From Pirellulaceae bacterium (GTDB lineage Bacteria > Planctomycetota > Planctomycetia > Pirellulales > Pirellulaceae): a stretch of 37,386 nucleotides of DNA. Of this stretch, positions 22,972-33,207 are shown piece after piece. The notes under the pieces were generated by a model. That model had not been told where the DNA came from. It searched no databases and saw only the letters and a program-made list of their open reading frames with translations. The position numbers and the translations under genes are program-made. Position 1 is the first letter of the stretch; each line of letters opens with the position of its first letter. The stretch spans positions 1 through 37,386 of the forward strand of contig JANQJJ010000509.1 of assembly GCA_028281725.1 (NCBI GenBank), written 5' to 3'.

Positions 22972-25413
22972 ATGAACGCTACTTGTCCCGCAGATGGTTT
23001 TGCCAGCCTGTGCGTCCGGGCACTAACGCTCTGGTTGTTTGTCCCGTTTGGTTATGTTGGTTGTACCGCCCAGGAGACGGCCCGGACCGACGACCAGCAT
23101 CGGTACACAAACGCGCTTATCAACTCTACCAGCCCTTATCTGCTGCAGCACGCGCACAACCCCGTCAACTGGTTGCCTTGGGGACCGGAGGCGTTCGAAA
23201 GAGCGAAGCGCGAGAACAAGCCGATCTTTGTTTCGATCGGTTATTCGACCTGTTATTGGTGTCACGTGATGGAGCGTGAGTCGTTCGAGAATGAGCAGGT
23301 TGCCGCGGTTCTGAATGAGCACTTCATTGCGGTCAAGGTAGATCGTGAGCAGCGGCCGGATATCGATGAACAATTGATGCTGGCGACTCAATTGATGAAC
23401 GGGCGCGGTGGCTGGCCCAACTCGGTCTGGCTGACGACCGATGGCCGTCCGTGGATGACGGGTACCTACTTTCCGAGGGAGCAGTTCATCAGTGCCCTGG
23501 AGCAACTGGTGAAGTTCTGGAAAGACAAACCCGACTTGGTCGATAAACAAGCCCAATCGTTGGCCGACGCGATCCGAGAAGCATCGAAGATAGCCTTGCC
23601 GAAAGAGAGTGTCACGCCGGATGCAAGCCCGTTGACAGGTGCGATGGCCGAGCTCAATCAGATTTTCGATGCGAGGCACGGTGGGTTTGGCAAGCGGCCC
23701 AAGTTCCCGCCGCACGGAGCATTACGACTGCTTGCTCTTGCAGCACGCGAATCCGAAAGCGAGCGGGCGCTCAAGATGCTCAGCCGTACGCTGGATGGTA
23801 TTTGGTACGGGGGCATGCACGATCATATTGGCGGCGGGTTCCACCGGTATTCCACCGATGAGCGTTGGCTGTTACCTCACTTCGAGAAGATGCTCTATGA
23901 CAACGCTCAGTTGATGCGGTCGTTTACCGAGGCTCACGAGCTGACCGGCGGCAAAGAGTATCGGGCGGCAGTCGAGGATATCTTCGTTTGGCTCTCTCGC
24001 GAGATGACCCATCAGGCAGGCGGCTTTTATTCTGCCATTGATTCCGAAAGCGACGGCGAGGAGGGGCGTTTTTATACGTGGACGGTGAGCGAGTTGTCAG
24101 AGGTGCTCAACAGCAACGATGCGAAACTGTTCGCGAAGACATATAACTTCTCTCCAGAAGGCAACTTTACCGAGGAGGCCACAGGGCGTCGGACTGGTAC
24201 GAATATTCCCCACCGGACACTTCCTGATCTCGAGCCGAGTGCGAGGTCTTTGCCCGACGATGAGGACCTTTCCCGGCAGCTGGCAACGATACGGGATGGG
24301 TTACTCCAGCAGCGTGCCAACCGCGAGTATCCCCACTTGGATGACAAAGTCTTGACGAGTTGGAACGGGTTGATGATTTCTTCGTTGGCCTATGCGGGCC
24401 ATGCGCTGGCTGAGCCAAGATATGTCCAAGCGGCCACTAAGGCAGCAAATTTCATCCTGACGGAATTGAAGGAAGATGGAAAGCTACTCCGTACGTGGCG
24501 TGACGGACAGGCGAGCTTGCCAGGCTACTTGAATGACTACGCGTTTTTTGCTGAAGCGTTAGTGGAGCTGCATACCGCCACCAACGATGCCCGTTGGTTG
24601 ACGGAAGCCGAAAATGTGGTTGACGAGATGCTGGAGCAATTTGAAGATCGGTCCGGCGGCGGCTTCTTTTTTACCGGCGAGCTTCACGAGGACCTGATCG
24701 TTCGATCGAAGAACTTGTTGGGTGGAGGCAATTTGCCGGTTGGAAACGGTGTTGCCGCGCAAGTTCTACTGCAAATGTATGAAAAGACCGGCAGAACCAA
24801 GTACTTGGATGCGGCCAAACGAACACTCAGCGCTCTCTCAGGTGTGATGCACGGCGCGCCACGGCAGGTGGAGCATCTGGTGTTGGCAAACTCCCAGTAC
24901 CTTGCGCTTCAGGCAGAGGACGCACCACAGCAACGGCGTCCCGATGCCAGGCACGAAGGCCAAGCGGTCGTGGCATCGCTATATGTTTCACGCGATCAGC
25001 TGATTCCGGGACAAGAATGCACACTGGCTGTCGCTCTGGACGTGGCGGACAGGTTTCACCTGTATGGGCCGGTGGAGAAGGGTGGTTTGGTGATGGAAAC
25101 GACCCTCAAACTATCGCCAAATGAGACATTCCAGGCGGGAGAACTCAAGCGGCCTCAAGGCATCGAAGAATTTGATGATATCGTCGGCCGACAGATCACG
25201 AAGTACGAAGGGCTCGTCTGGTTCTACCTGCCGTTTCGAGTTTCCGATGAAGCAGAAATCGGAAAGACGCAGTTGCAAGTGGACCTGCGATACCAAGCAT
25301 GCGATAGCAGGCAATGTCTGCGACCCCAGACCGTTCCGCTGGCAGTCCAACTGAACATTTCTCCGGATCAAAGCGGGCCGCCACGGCACGCCTCGATTTT
25401 CGAGTCCAAGTAG
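22972..25413 (+). CDS. DUF255/YyaL thioredoxin-like protein fused to a DsbD-N-like domain
   Basis: The 813-residue exported protein begins with a hydrophobic segment ending at Cys31 (GYVGC), so it may be a lipoprotein. Residues 45-210 are the thioredoxin-like DUF255 domain with the CYWC pair (C94, C97) and [16 protein letters not shown] before it. Residues about 220-640 are the (alpha/alpha)-barrel part ([68 protein letters not shown]). Residues about 655-800 are a beta domain like DsbD-alpha, with the [12 protein letters not shown] segment carrying a Cys pair. A role in periplasmic thiol transfer is an inference. The stop codon is 2 bp from that of the convergent CFA-type gene. Confidence 0.88.
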   Translation: MNATCPADGFASLCVRALTLWLFVPFGYVGCTAQETARTDDQHRYTNALINSTSPYLLQHAHNPVNWLPWGPEAFERAKRENKPIFVSIGYSTCYWCHVMERESFENEQVAAVLNEHFIAVKVDREQRPDIDEQLMLATQLMNGRGGWPNSVWLTTDGRPWMTGTYFPREQFISALEQLVKFWKDKPDLVDKQAQSLADAIREASKIALPKESVTPDASPLTGAMAELNQIFDARHGGFGKRPKFPPHGALRLLALAARESESERALKMLSRTLDGIWYGGMHDHIGGGFHRYSTDERWLLPHFEKMLYDNAQLMRSFTEAHELTGGKEYRAAVEDIFVWLSREMTHQAGGFYSAIDSESDGEEGRFYTWTVSELSEVLNSNDAKLFAKTYNFSPEGNFTEEATGRRTGTNIPHRTLPDLEPSARSLPDDEDLSRQLATIRDGLLQQRANREYPHLDDKVLTSWNGLMISSLAYAGHALAEPRYVQAATKAANFILTELKEDGKLLRTWRDGQASLPGYLNDYAFFAEALVELHTATNDARWLTEAENVVDEMLEQFEDRSGGGFFFTGELHEDLIVRSKNLLGGGNLPVGNGVAAQVLLQMYEKTGRTKYLDAAKRTLSALSGVMHGAPRQVEHLVLANSQYLALQAEDAPQQRRPDARHEGQAVVASLYVSRDQLIPGQECTLAVALDVADRFHLYGPVEKGGLVMETTLKLSPNETFQAGELKRPQGIEEFDDIVGRQITKYEGLVWFYLPFRVSDEAEIGKTQLQVDLRYQACDSRQCLRPQTVPLAVQLNISPDQSGPPRHASIFESK

Positions 25414-25415
25414 CC

Positions 25416-26282
25416 TCAGTGGCAACGCATTTGGAACTGCATAATGTCGATATGCGCAGAGCGGAAACGATCTGCGCAGCCGGTTAGATATCGCATGTAG
25501 CGATTGAAGACTTCTTCACTCGTTAGCTCGATCGCTTGGCTACGCGCCGCCTCCAGGTTCGCAGCCCACGCGTCAAGCGTTCGAGCATAGTGCGGACCGA
25601 GCGGCTGTACATGCATGATCTGAAATCCGGCCGACTCCGCCAGCGAGCGAATCTGTTCCGGAACGCACAGCTGCCCGCCTGGAAAAATTTCTTTGCGAAT
25701 GAACTTGGCAAAGGCAATGTCCTCCTCTGTCACCGCAGTACCCGATCGATCGAGCGTTGCTAAAGAGTTGAGCACGATCGTATGCAACATCATCTGGCCG
25801 TCGACCGGCAAGACTTCACGGCATCGCTGAAAGAACTCCGCGTGCCGCTCATGCCGAAAGTGCTCGAACGCGCCGATGCTTACGATTCGATCAACGGGCT
25901 GAGAGAATTCTTCCCATCCTTGGAGCCTGAATTCCACCTTTCCAGCGTCAGCAGGCAGTTCGGAAACACGAGCCGACGCACGCCTGTGCTGGTTCTTGCT
26001 CAGGGTTAGGCCGATGACGTTTACCTGATACTTTTCCGCGGCGCGCAAGGCTGTGCTTCCCCAACCGCAACCGACGTCGAGAAGCGTCTGTCCGGGATGC
26101 AGATCGCACTTTCCGAGCGACAATTCGATTTTGGCCGCCTGCGCTTGCTCGAGTGTCATATCGTCCCGCTCGAAATAGGCGCAGCTATAGGTTCTAGACG
26201 GGTCGAGGAAAAGTGCAAAGAACTCATCTGACAGGTCGTAGTGAGCTTGAACGTTCTCGTAGAATGGTTTTGGCGTTGGCAT
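25416..26282 (-). CDS. Cyclopropane-fatty-acyl-phospholipid synthase family methyltransferase
   Basis: This is a 288-residue SAM-dependent methyltransferase of the CFA/CmaA group that adds a methylene to double bonds of membrane lipids. Visible are the YENVQAHYDLSDEFFALFLDP start, YSCAYF (substrate-side), the SAM motif TLLDVGCGWGS (67-76), the SIGAFEHFRHE segment and FAKFIRKEIFPGG. It lacks the about 90-residue N-terminal domain of E. coli Cfa and matches the length of mycobacterial CmaA enzymes. The phospholipid-binding and catalytic order looks intact. The true lipid product cannot be read from the sequence. It converges tightly on the DUF255 gene. Confidence 0.9.
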   Translation of the reverse strand: MPTPKPFYENVQAHYDLSDEFFALFLDPSRTYSCAYFERDDMTLEQAQAAKIELSLGKCDLHPGQTLLDVGCGWGSTALRAAEKYQVNVIGLTLSKNQHRRASARVSELPADAGKVEFRLQGWEEFSQPVDRIVSIGAFEHFRHERHAEFFQRCREVLPVDGQMMLHTIVLNSLATLDRSGTAVTEEDIAFAKFIRKEIFPGGQLCVPEQIRSLAESAGFQIMHVQPLGPHYARTLDAWAANLEAARSQAIELTSEEVFNRYMRYLTGCADRFRSAHIDIMQFQMRCH

Positions 26283-26631
26283 GGCTCATTTTTTGTTAAC
26301 GTTGGCAAGATGTGGCGCAGTAGGCTAGCAAAGACCGAGCTGCTGTTCGATTGACACTCCCAGTTTCTGATGCCGCTCAGGGGAGACGGCAGGGGGTAAT
26401 CGATCCAAAAAGCGTTGCCGATCTCACTCGGGCCTTGTGGAAAAGTGTTTGCCTACCGCACCTTCATTTTATGGCTGCTATAGGAGATTGTACGGGCTTG
26501 CCGGTCGATCACCCAGTGCCATTGAACGGCGGCTGGGGCCGTCTTCGAGAGAAACCTGCGCCCAATTCATCGGTTATTCTGGCCATAGCTTTGGTGGAGA
26601 TCCAGAATTCAAGTGGTGAGAACATAGATAG
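26283..26631. other. Intergenic region without a supported gene
   Basis: These 349 bases separate the divergent CFA-type and LURP-one-related genes. One 98-codon open frame (26351-26647) has no motif and no ribosome-binding site. A TTGACA at 26352-26357 has no matching -10. Nothing else stands out. Confidence 0.45.
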
Positions 26632-27117
26632 ATGCGATATGTCATGAAAGAGAGATTTTGGTCGTGGGGCAATGACTTCCATATCTGCGATGGCGCCCGG
26701 AGACCGGTCTATTTTGTGGATGGCCACGCTTTTTCCTGGGGAACCAAGCTCTCTTTTCAGGATCTGCAGGGAAACGAGCTAGCGTTCATCAGCCAAAAAC
26801 TGCTTTCTTGGATGCCAAAGTACGAAATCTATCGCAACAATCAACTGTTTGCCGAGGTCGTCAAGGAGTTTAGTTGGCTGAGTAAAAAATTCACACTCGA
26901 CGTGCCCGGTCCCAACGACTACACGATCGACGGTAGCTTTTGGGAGCACGAGTACCAATTTGTTCGCCAAGGGCGGACTGTTGCTCGGGTTTCCAAAACG
27001 TTTTTTGCCTGGAGTGATACCTATGGCATCGATATCATCGATGGAGAAGATGACGTGGCAATTCTGAGCTGTGTCGTGGTGATCGACCAAGTCTTGCATA
27101 ATGAGCAAGATGACTGA
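26632..27117 (+). CDS. LURP-one-related (LOR) family protein
   Basis: This is a 161-residue protein of the LOR/tubby-C-like fold (PF04525), a 12-stranded barrel around one helix, found in plants and bacteria, probably a lipid- or nucleotide-interacting scaffold with no known enzyme activity. Repeated strand pairs fit: MKERFWSWGNDFHICD, VDGHAFSWGTKLSFQDLQGNEL, SQKLLSWMPKYEIYRN and SKTFFAWSDTYGIDI. Either the ATG at 26632 or Met5 at 26644 can start it. No conserved neighbour suggests a pathway. Confidence 0.85.
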   Translation: MRYVMKERFWSWGNDFHICDGARRPVYFVDGHAFSWGTKLSFQDLQGNELAFISQKLLSWMPKYEIYRNNQLFAEVVKEFSWLSKKFTLDVPGPNDYTIDGSFWEHEYQFVRQGRTVARVSKTFFAWSDTYGIDIIDGEDDVAILSCVVVIDQVLHNEQDD

Positions 27118-27394
27118 GAGAGGTTGAAGTGAGTGCTGGCGGACGCAAGCTGGTCGATGGCCGGAGTCTTTCAGTCCGCGCCGGGATGCAGAAACATCGG
27201 ACGTCACCCTATCCTTGGCTTCGCTTCGTCCCTCCGTCCAATCTTCGTTTCTTCCGGATGTCGAATGCCGGTCGCGATTGCTACGACCTCGGTGACAATG
27301 TGCGGCACCGCCTAAATGTCAACAGTGTGGAGAATATCGGACATGTGGAATCTCCTTCGGCTGGAATGGATTTGACAAGGCGATGCTAAGCGAA

Positions 27395-28300
27395 TCAGGC
27401 CGACTTCGACCGGGGTTGTAAATCGCGAAACTTGATCAGGGTAATTTCATTGCCGGCATCATTAAATGAAGCCTTGTCGACCAGGTTTTGAATGAGCGTC
27501 AGGCCGCGATGCTCACTGGAGGAGCATTTGGCCGAGGGCAAAGAAAAGCCGTCGCCTTCATCGCGAACGACCACCTTGATTCCCTCACGTGAAAGACCGG
27601 CTGCGATGTGAGCCTGCCGATCACAATAGGGCTTGGCATCGCGTCGGCTCGTGATGCCTTCGATACGATCTCCCGAGTGCACGTGTCTGCGCACATCGGC
27701 CATGTCGTCATCTGAGAGTTCCAGATTTCCGTGACACATGGCGTTGATCACCGCTTCGTCAACGGCGATGCCCAAGCGTGTTTGGGCTTCATCGGACAGA
27801 ATCCCCATGCCATTGGCCATCTGTTGCAAAAGACCAACCAGCGGCTGGATTAAAGCGGGATCGTTCGCCAGCTTAAACTGGAATCGCATCTCTTCGGCAC
27901 ATCCGATCAGGTCCTGATAGTTTTGATTGGCTTGGGCTAGTTCCAGGACCTGCTTGACGGTTTCACCAAGGCGTGATGCCAGGTGGCTTTTGGGTACATA
28001 GCTGGCCGCTCCCTGTCGCAACGCCTCGACGGCTGCCGACTGATCGTCTTGACCTGAGATGACGATCACAGGCACCCGGTGGGGTTGCCGATGGACGTGA
28101 TTGAGCAAATCGAGCCCTGACATGCCGGCCATCAGCACATCGGTGATCACCACGTCGAAGGCCATCTCGCGCATCAGCGCCATGGCCTCTTCCGCCGAGC
28201 TGACCACTTCGACCAACCAATCCAGGGGCTCCTTCTTGAGCATCTCCGTGATGACCATCCTGTCCGCTTCCGAATCGTCCGCCACAAGAATCATTGGCAT
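27395..28300 (-). CDS. Response regulator fused to a HATPase (anti-sigma-kinase-like) domain
   Basis: Residues 1-125 are a receiver domain (Asp8/Asp9, phospho-acceptor Asp54 in ITDVLMAG, Lys104 in YVPKS). Residues about 135-290 are a GHKL ATPase domain: N-box DEAVINAMCHGN (181-192), G1 box VRDEGDGF (245-252) and the HRGLTLIQNL lid (264-273), as in the RsbW/SpoIIAB anti-sigma kinase group. There is no DNA-binding or His phosphotransfer domain. Phosphorylation of Asp54 probably controls a partner-binding or Ser/Thr-kinase activity. A partner switch with an anti-anti-sigma factor is the usual context, but no such gene is in the window. AAGGGG lies about 6 nt before ATG 28300. It is divergent from the PSCyt operon. 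Confidence 0.9.
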   Translation of the reverse strand: MPMILVADDSEADRMVITEMLKKEPLDWLVEVVSSAEEAMALMREMAFDVVITDVLMAGMSGLDLLNHVHRQPHRVPVIVISGQDDQSAAVEALRQGAASYVPKSHLASRLGETVKQVLELAQANQNYQDLIGCAEEMRFQFKLANDPALIQPLVGLLQQMANGMGILSDEAQTRLGIAVDEAVINAMCHGNLELSDDDMADVRRHVHSGDRIEGITSRRDAKPYCDRQAHIAAGLSREGIKVVVRDEGDGFSLPSAKCSSSEHRGLTLIQNLVDKASFNDAGNEITLIKFRDLQPRSKSA

Positions 28301-28518
28301 GATTATCCCCTTTTCGCATGAAGGATCTTAATGCAAAACAGCCTGCTGCCCGCATCGTATCGCATATGACCAGACGAAGCAAAAAGCGTTGGAATTTCGG
28401 CACACTTCAGCTGGCCCAGATAGTAACCGTGGCCCACTGTCAGGAAATTGGTATTAGAATGGAAGTTCTCCCCGACCGTCGCCCATGACCGCATCAATCC
28501 ACTCAGGCGTTCCCACCG

Positions 28519-31500
28519 ATGCAGCAAGTTTCGCTTCCCATTTCCTGGTTGCTGATAGTGATCGTCCAGTTGCTTCTCTCCACCCCATGGTCCATTCATG
28601 CGGCGGATATCGATTTTGGGCGCCAGGTGCGGCCGATTTTGTCCGATAAATGCTATGCATGTCATGGGCCGGATGCAGAACAACGTCAAGCAAATTTGCG
28701 TTTCGATACCCGAGAAGGCGCGTTTATCGACCTGGGCGGGTACGCTGCGATCGTGTCTGGAAAGCCCGGCGAAAGTGAGCTCATCCGTCGGATTGAGTCT
28801 GCCGATCAAGACGACGCGATGCCACCTGCAGACCATCCCAAGCAGTTGAGCGAAGCTGAGAAACGGACACTCTCGCAGTGGATTCAGCAAGGCGCGGTGT
28901 GGCAAGATCACTGGGCATACGTCCCGCCGGTGAGACATCAGCCCCCTCCAACAAACAACGACCAGTGGACGGACGGTTTTATTGATGCGTTCATCCTTGC
29001 CAGTCTTGAAAAGCATGGGGTCGCGCCCTCTGAGGAGGCCGATCGCCGAATTCTATTGCGAAGGCTCAGCTTCGATCTGACGGGACTGCCACCGACCCCG
29101 CAGGAGATCGCCGAACTGGTCAGCGATCCCTCCGACGCCGCCTATGAAGCTGCGGTCGACCGACTGCTCGCCTCGCCGCACTTTGGTGAGCGGATGGCCA
29201 TGTACTGGCTGGATTTGGTGCGATACGCGGACACCGTTGGTTATCACGGCGACCAGGATGTGTCCGTATCACCATTTCGTGACTACGTGATTAACGCGTT
29301 CAATACCAACCTGCGATTCGATCGGTTTACCCGCGAGCAATTGGCCGGCGATTTGTTGGACAATCCAACGAGAGACCAATTGATTGCGTCTGGATACAAT
29401 AAGCTTGGCATGATGTCAGCCGAAGGCGGTGTTCAGCCGGAGGAATATCTGGCCAAGTACGCGTCCGATCGTGTCCGTACCGCCTCGACGGTCTGGATGG
29501 GGTCGACTTTGGGATGTGCCGAATGTCACGACCACAAATTCGATCCATTTACAACCAAGGATTTTTACCAGTTCGCAGCATTTTTTTCTGACATCAAAGA
29601 GCGCGGTCTTTATTCCGGTGCAGGTAGCAGTGGCAACTGGGGGCCGACCGTCGAAGTGCCGGACAGAGAACTGGCTGATCTGCTGATACCCGCAGATGAA
29701 AAAATATCTCGGTTAACGCGCATACTCAATACGCCAACCGATCAACTGGCCCAATCGCAGCGTCAGTGGGAAGTGGCCCAGATCGAACTGCTCGATAGAT
29801 GGCAAACTGCCGAGCCGACATCCGCCATCGCGCTGCACGGTACCAAGCTGGATATCCTCGAAGACAATTCTATCTTGGCCAGTGGCAATAGCCCCGACCA
29901 GAATACCTATACCGTCTCGGTGCGGTCGGCATCGGCCAAAGTAACCGGAGTGCGGATCGAGGTGCTGCCGGATGCTTCCCTGCCCAGTGGCGGCCCGGGC
30001 CGTGCGGGCAATGGCAACTTGGTGCTCACCGAGTTGCGAATGAACGTTCATCGTGGTGGAGCAGTGGTTCCGGTCGATTTGAAAGCCGCCCAAGCCACGC
30101 GAGAGCAGGAGGCCGGCGGCAACAATCCGTATGGGAAGTGGAGTGCGGAGAGCGCTATCGACGGGGACGTTCAAGGAGCCAGTTGGGGATGGGCCATCCT
30201 GCCGGACGCAGGTAAGGCCAATGCTCTGGTGATCGCACTGGCTGAGCCGATTGAGGTCGATTCGGCTTTGTACGAGTTGACCATCGAGCAGAATCACACC
30301 AATCCCAGGCATACCTTGGGCAGTTTCCGGATCGCGACGACCTCGGCCGATGATGTCATGCAATCGATCAACGATGATCCATTGCCCGAAAACATCCAGC
30401 ATTTACTCGCTGTGGCTCGCGAGGACCGCAGTGAGGAGCAAGCGAACATTCTGGCCGACTACTACCGCAGCATAGCGCCTCAGCTGAAGGAAACTCGAGA
30501 GCAGCTGGCGACTGCGCAGAAGGAACGTCAGGAATTGATTGCCTCCCGTACTCGTACGTCTCTGATCACTGTGGCAGTCGAACCGCGGGAAGTGCGAGTC
30601 CTCAAACGCGGGAACTGGATGGACAAGTCAGGGGAACTCGTCCAGCCGGGCGTGCCTCACTTCCTGGCTCAGCTGGATAGCCGCGAACGCGGCACTCGAC
30701 TCGATTTGGCCAACTGGATAGTAGCCAAAGACAATCCACTGACGGCTCGAGTATTCGTAAACCGCCTGTGGAAGTTATTCTTTGGCAGTGGTTTGTCCAA
30801 GTTGCTCGATGATGTCGGCTCGCAGGGTGAACCACCCGTCCATCCGGAGTTGCTCGACAGCCTGGCTGTGGAGTTCGTCGATTCAGGGTGGAACATCAAA
30901 CATATGGTCAAGTTGATGGTGATGTCGAATACCTATCGCCAATCGTCGCTGATGCGTGAGCCGCTCCGCGAACTCGATCCCTACAACCGGCTGTTGGCAC
31001 GGCAGTCCAGGTTTCGGCTCGACGCGGAGATGGTCAGAGACAATGCCCTGGCGATCAGCGGGCTTCTGGTACCGGAAGTCGGCGGTCGCAGCGTGAAACC
31101 TTACCAGCCTGTCGGACTTTATAGACATCTCAATTTTCCGAAACGTCAGTACCGGCATGATACGGGACCGAATCAATATCGGCGGGGAGTCTATACGCAC
31201 TGGCAACGCCAATTCTTGCATCCAGCCATGCAGGCGTTCGATGCGCCGGCACGCGAAGAGTGCACGGCAGAGCGTCCTCGATCCAACACGCCTCTAGCCG
31301 CGTTGGTGTTGCTCAATGATCCGTCCTACGTCGAGGCGGCGCGGCGGTTTGCGGAACTCGCGATTCTTTCCGGTGGTGACGATTCGGTGGCGCGTTTGAA
31401 TTGGATGATGAACCGAGCACTTTCGCGCGATATGGCTTCCACAGAACAGGCAATTTTCCAGTCGCTGTTGGACTCGCATCTGACCGAGTATGCGAAGCAG

Positions 31501-31635
31501 CCTGAAGAGGCCAAGAAGCTGATAGCGGCAGGACTATCCCAACCGGCTGAGCAAATAGAACCCGCTGAACTTGCGGCTTGGACGTCGGTGGCACGTACCC
31601 TACTGAATATGCACGAAACGGTAACACGAAACTAG
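28519..31635 (+). CDS. Planctomycete cytochrome c (PSCyt1) / DUF1549 / DUF1553 protein
   Basis: The 1038-residue exported protein has a signal peptide (MQQVSLPISW... to HAAD), then the PSCyt1 haem domain with CYACH (C45-C48-H49). DUF1549 (PSCyt2; about 150-360) follows with DLTGLPPTP, FGERMAMYWLDLVRYADT and a second haem-type motif CAECH (C333-H337) before DHKFDPF. A middle beta domain with an F5/8-like segment spans about 430-620. DUF1553 (about 700-950) has LANWIVAKDNPLTARVFVNRLW and MKLMVMSNTYRQSS-like parts. It is typical of the large exported families of planctomycetes, thought to take part in carbohydrate or redox work outside the cytoplasm. Reaction unknown. It is the first gene of a three-gene unit. 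Confidence 0.93.
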   Translation: MQQVSLPISWLLIVIVQLLLSTPWSIHAADIDFGRQVRPILSDKCYACHGPDAEQRQANLRFDTREGAFIDLGGYAAIVSGKPGESELIRRIESADQDDAMPPADHPKQLSEAEKRTLSQWIQQGAVWQDHWAYVPPVRHQPPPTNNDQWTDGFIDAFILASLEKHGVAPSEEADRRILLRRLSFDLTGLPPTPQEIAELVSDPSDAAYEAAVDRLLASPHFGERMAMYWLDLVRYADTVGYHGDQDVSVSPFRDYVINAFNTNLRFDRFTREQLAGDLLDNPTRDQLIASGYNKLGMMSAEGGVQPEEYLAKYASDRVRTASTVWMGSTLGCAECHDHKFDPFTTKDFYQFAAFFSDIKERGLYSGAGSSGNWGPTVEVPDRELADLLIPADEKISRLTRILNTPTDQLAQSQRQWEVAQIELLDRWQTAEPTSAIALHGTKLDILEDNSILASGNSPDQNTYTVSVRSASAKVTGVRIEVLPDASLPSGGPGRAGNGNLVLTELRMNVHRGGAVVPVDLKAAQATREQEAGGNNPYGKWSAESAIDGDVQGASWGWAILPDAGKANALVIALAEPIEVDSALYELTIEQNHTNPRHTLGSFRIATTSADDVMQSINDDPLPENIQHLLAVAREDRSEEQANILADYYRSIAPQLKETREQLATAQKERQELIASRTRTSLITVAVEPREVRVLKRGNWMDKSGELVQPGVPHFLAQLDSRERGTRLDLANWIVAKDNPLTARVFVNRLWKLFFGSGLSKLLDDVGSQGEPPVHPELLDSLAVEFVDSGWNIKHMVKLMVMSNTYRQSSLMREPLRELDPYNRLLARQSRFRLDAEMVRDNALAISGLLVPEVGGRSVKPYQPVGLYRHLNFPKRQYRHDTGPNQYRRGVYTHWQRQFLHPAMQAFDAPAREECTAERPRSNTPLAALVLLNDPSYVEAARRFAELAILSGGDDSVARLNWMMNRALSRDMASTEQAIFQSLLDSHLTEYAKQPEEAKKLIAAGLSQPAEQIEPAELAAWTSVARTLLNMHETVTRN

Positions 31636-31736
31636 TGCGAACCTCACGGGGCCGGTGCGGCGGTGTTTTTCCAAGGTTCCCCGACAGAAACTAGTCTACG
31701 CAAAAAAGAAAATCGCACTCGTAGGAAACCCATGGC

Positions 31737-33185
31737 ATGAATCCGACTGAAGCATTGGAACTCCAGCAGTCGCGTCGCTCTTTTTTAGGGCGTTCTTCGA
31801 CTGGCATCGGCACGTTGGCGCTCGCGGCGATGATGAATCCCGAATTGCTACGAGCGGCCGACAGGCAGGGACCCGATCAGGTTTCGAGCTGGGAAGGCGT
31901 GGTCAAACCACTTCATTTTCCGCAAAAATGCAAACGAGTCATCCATTTGTGCATGGCCGGTGGCGCTTCCCATCTGGAGACGTTTGATTACAAGCCCAAG
32001 CTGGAGGAACTTGACGGCCAGCCGATGCCCAAATCGTTTACCGAGGGGCAGCAGATTGCGCAACTGCAGGGGCAACGCGATAGCCTCAAATGTCTCGCAC
32101 CGCAGCACAAGTTCTCCAGGCATGGGCAGTCAGGGCGGTTCGTTAGCAGCATTCTGCCTCACATCAGCACGATCATTGATGACGTGTGCGTTATCAACTC
32201 GATGCACACAGATCAGATCAATCATGATCCGGCTCACACTCTGATGAATACCGGCACTAGCATTCCAGGCCGGCCGTCGATGGGAGCCTGGATCCAGTAT
32301 GGACTTGGTAGTGAATCTGACGAACTGCCCGGATATGTGGTGATGACGTCGGTCGGTGGTGGACAGTCCCAACCGATTGCGTCCCGCCAGTGGCATAGCG
32401 GTTTTCTACCCAGTCGTTTTCAGGGCGTCGAGTTTCGTTCCATGGGAGACCCCGTCCTGTATGTGAATAGCCCCAGTGGCGTCAGTCTCGATAAGCAACG
32501 CGATGTAATTCATGCCATTCAGTCACTCAATCGATTTGGCAATGAGACATTCCAAGATCCGGAGATCGCCACACGAATAGCCCAGTACGAACTAGCATTT
32601 AAGATGCAAACGTCGGTTCCTGAATTGATGGATGTGTCGGACGAACCGCAACATATCTTGGATATGTACGGGACCCAGGGCGGAGATGGTAGCTTTGCGT
32701 CCAATTGCCTGTTGGCTCGCCGGTTAGCCGAACGGGGCGTACGTTTTATCCAACTCTATCATCGGGGGTGGGATCACCATGGATCGATCAAAAAGGGCTC
32801 GGAGGTGACAGCCAAATTGGTAGACCAAGGAACGGCGGCTCTGGTGAGAGACCTAAAGCAGAGAGGAATGCTGGACGACACGTTAGTGATCTGGGGCGGC
32901 GAGTTTGGGCGCACGCCCATGGCCCAAGGGTCGGGCCGAGATCATCATATCAAGGGCTTTTCGATTTGGATGGCCGGTGGTGGCGTACGGGGTGGCATGC
33001 GTTATGGAGCAACGGATGAGCTGGGATACTCGGCGGTTGAGAAACAGGTGCATGTCAATGACTTGCATGCCACCATGCTGCAGCTGTTTGGCATTGACCA
33101 TCATCGGCTAACCTATCGCTTCCAGGGACGCGACTTCCGCTTAACAGACGTTAGCGGGCACGTGATTGGGGAGATACTCTCTTAG
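31737..33185 (+). CDS. Tat-exported DUF1501 protein
   Basis: This is a 482-residue protein with a twin-arginine signal (SRRSFLGRS) and the alkaline-phosphatase-like/sulfatase-like DUF1501 fold. Visible are HLCMAGGASHLETFDYKP at the start, the DQINHDPAHTLMNTG segment, GDGSFASNCLLARRLAERGVRFIQLYHRGWDHH, and WGGEFGRTPMAQG. The characteristic GRDHH metal-site-like pair lies just after. DUF1501 genes nearly always follow a PSCyt/DUF1549/DUF1553 gene, as here, 101 bp downstream, so the two proteins probably work together. ATG 31737 overlaps the stop of a two-codon mini-frame (ATG at 31732). AGGA lies at 31723-31726. Confidence 0.93.
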   Translation: MNPTEALELQQSRRSFLGRSSTGIGTLALAAMMNPELLRAADRQGPDQVSSWEGVVKPLHFPQKCKRVIHLCMAGGASHLETFDYKPKLEELDGQPMPKSFTEGQQIAQLQGQRDSLKCLAPQHKFSRHGQSGRFVSSILPHISTIIDDVCVINSMHTDQINHDPAHTLMNTGTSIPGRPSMGAWIQYGLGSESDELPGYVVMTSVGGGQSQPIASRQWHSGFLPSRFQGVEFRSMGDPVLYVNSPSGVSLDKQRDVIHAIQSLNRFGNETFQDPEIATRIAQYELAFKMQTSVPELMDVSDEPQHILDMYGTQGGDGSFASNCLLARRLAERGVRFIQLYHRGWDHHGSIKKGSEVTAKLVDQGTAALVRDLKQRGMLDDTLVIWGGEFGRTPMAQGSGRDHHIKGFSIWMAGGGVRGGMRYGATDELGYSAVEKQVHVNDLHATMLQLFGIDHHRLTYRFQGRDFRLTDVSGHVIGEILS

Positions 33186-33207
33186 AGAGTTATGCGACGA
33201 ATCTTAG

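Noticed and set aside
26351-26647. 98-codon open frame before the LURP-one-related gene
   Set aside because: No motif, no ribosome-binding site, overlaps the next gene's start, and composition does not look coding.
27129-27389. 86-codon open frame between the LURP-one-related and regulator genes
   Set aside because: GTG start without a ribosome-binding site and no recognisable motif.
31732-31740. Two-codon mini-frame ending on the DUF1501 start codon
   Set aside because: An ATG-GCA-TGA overlap can arise by chance and there is no sign of use.
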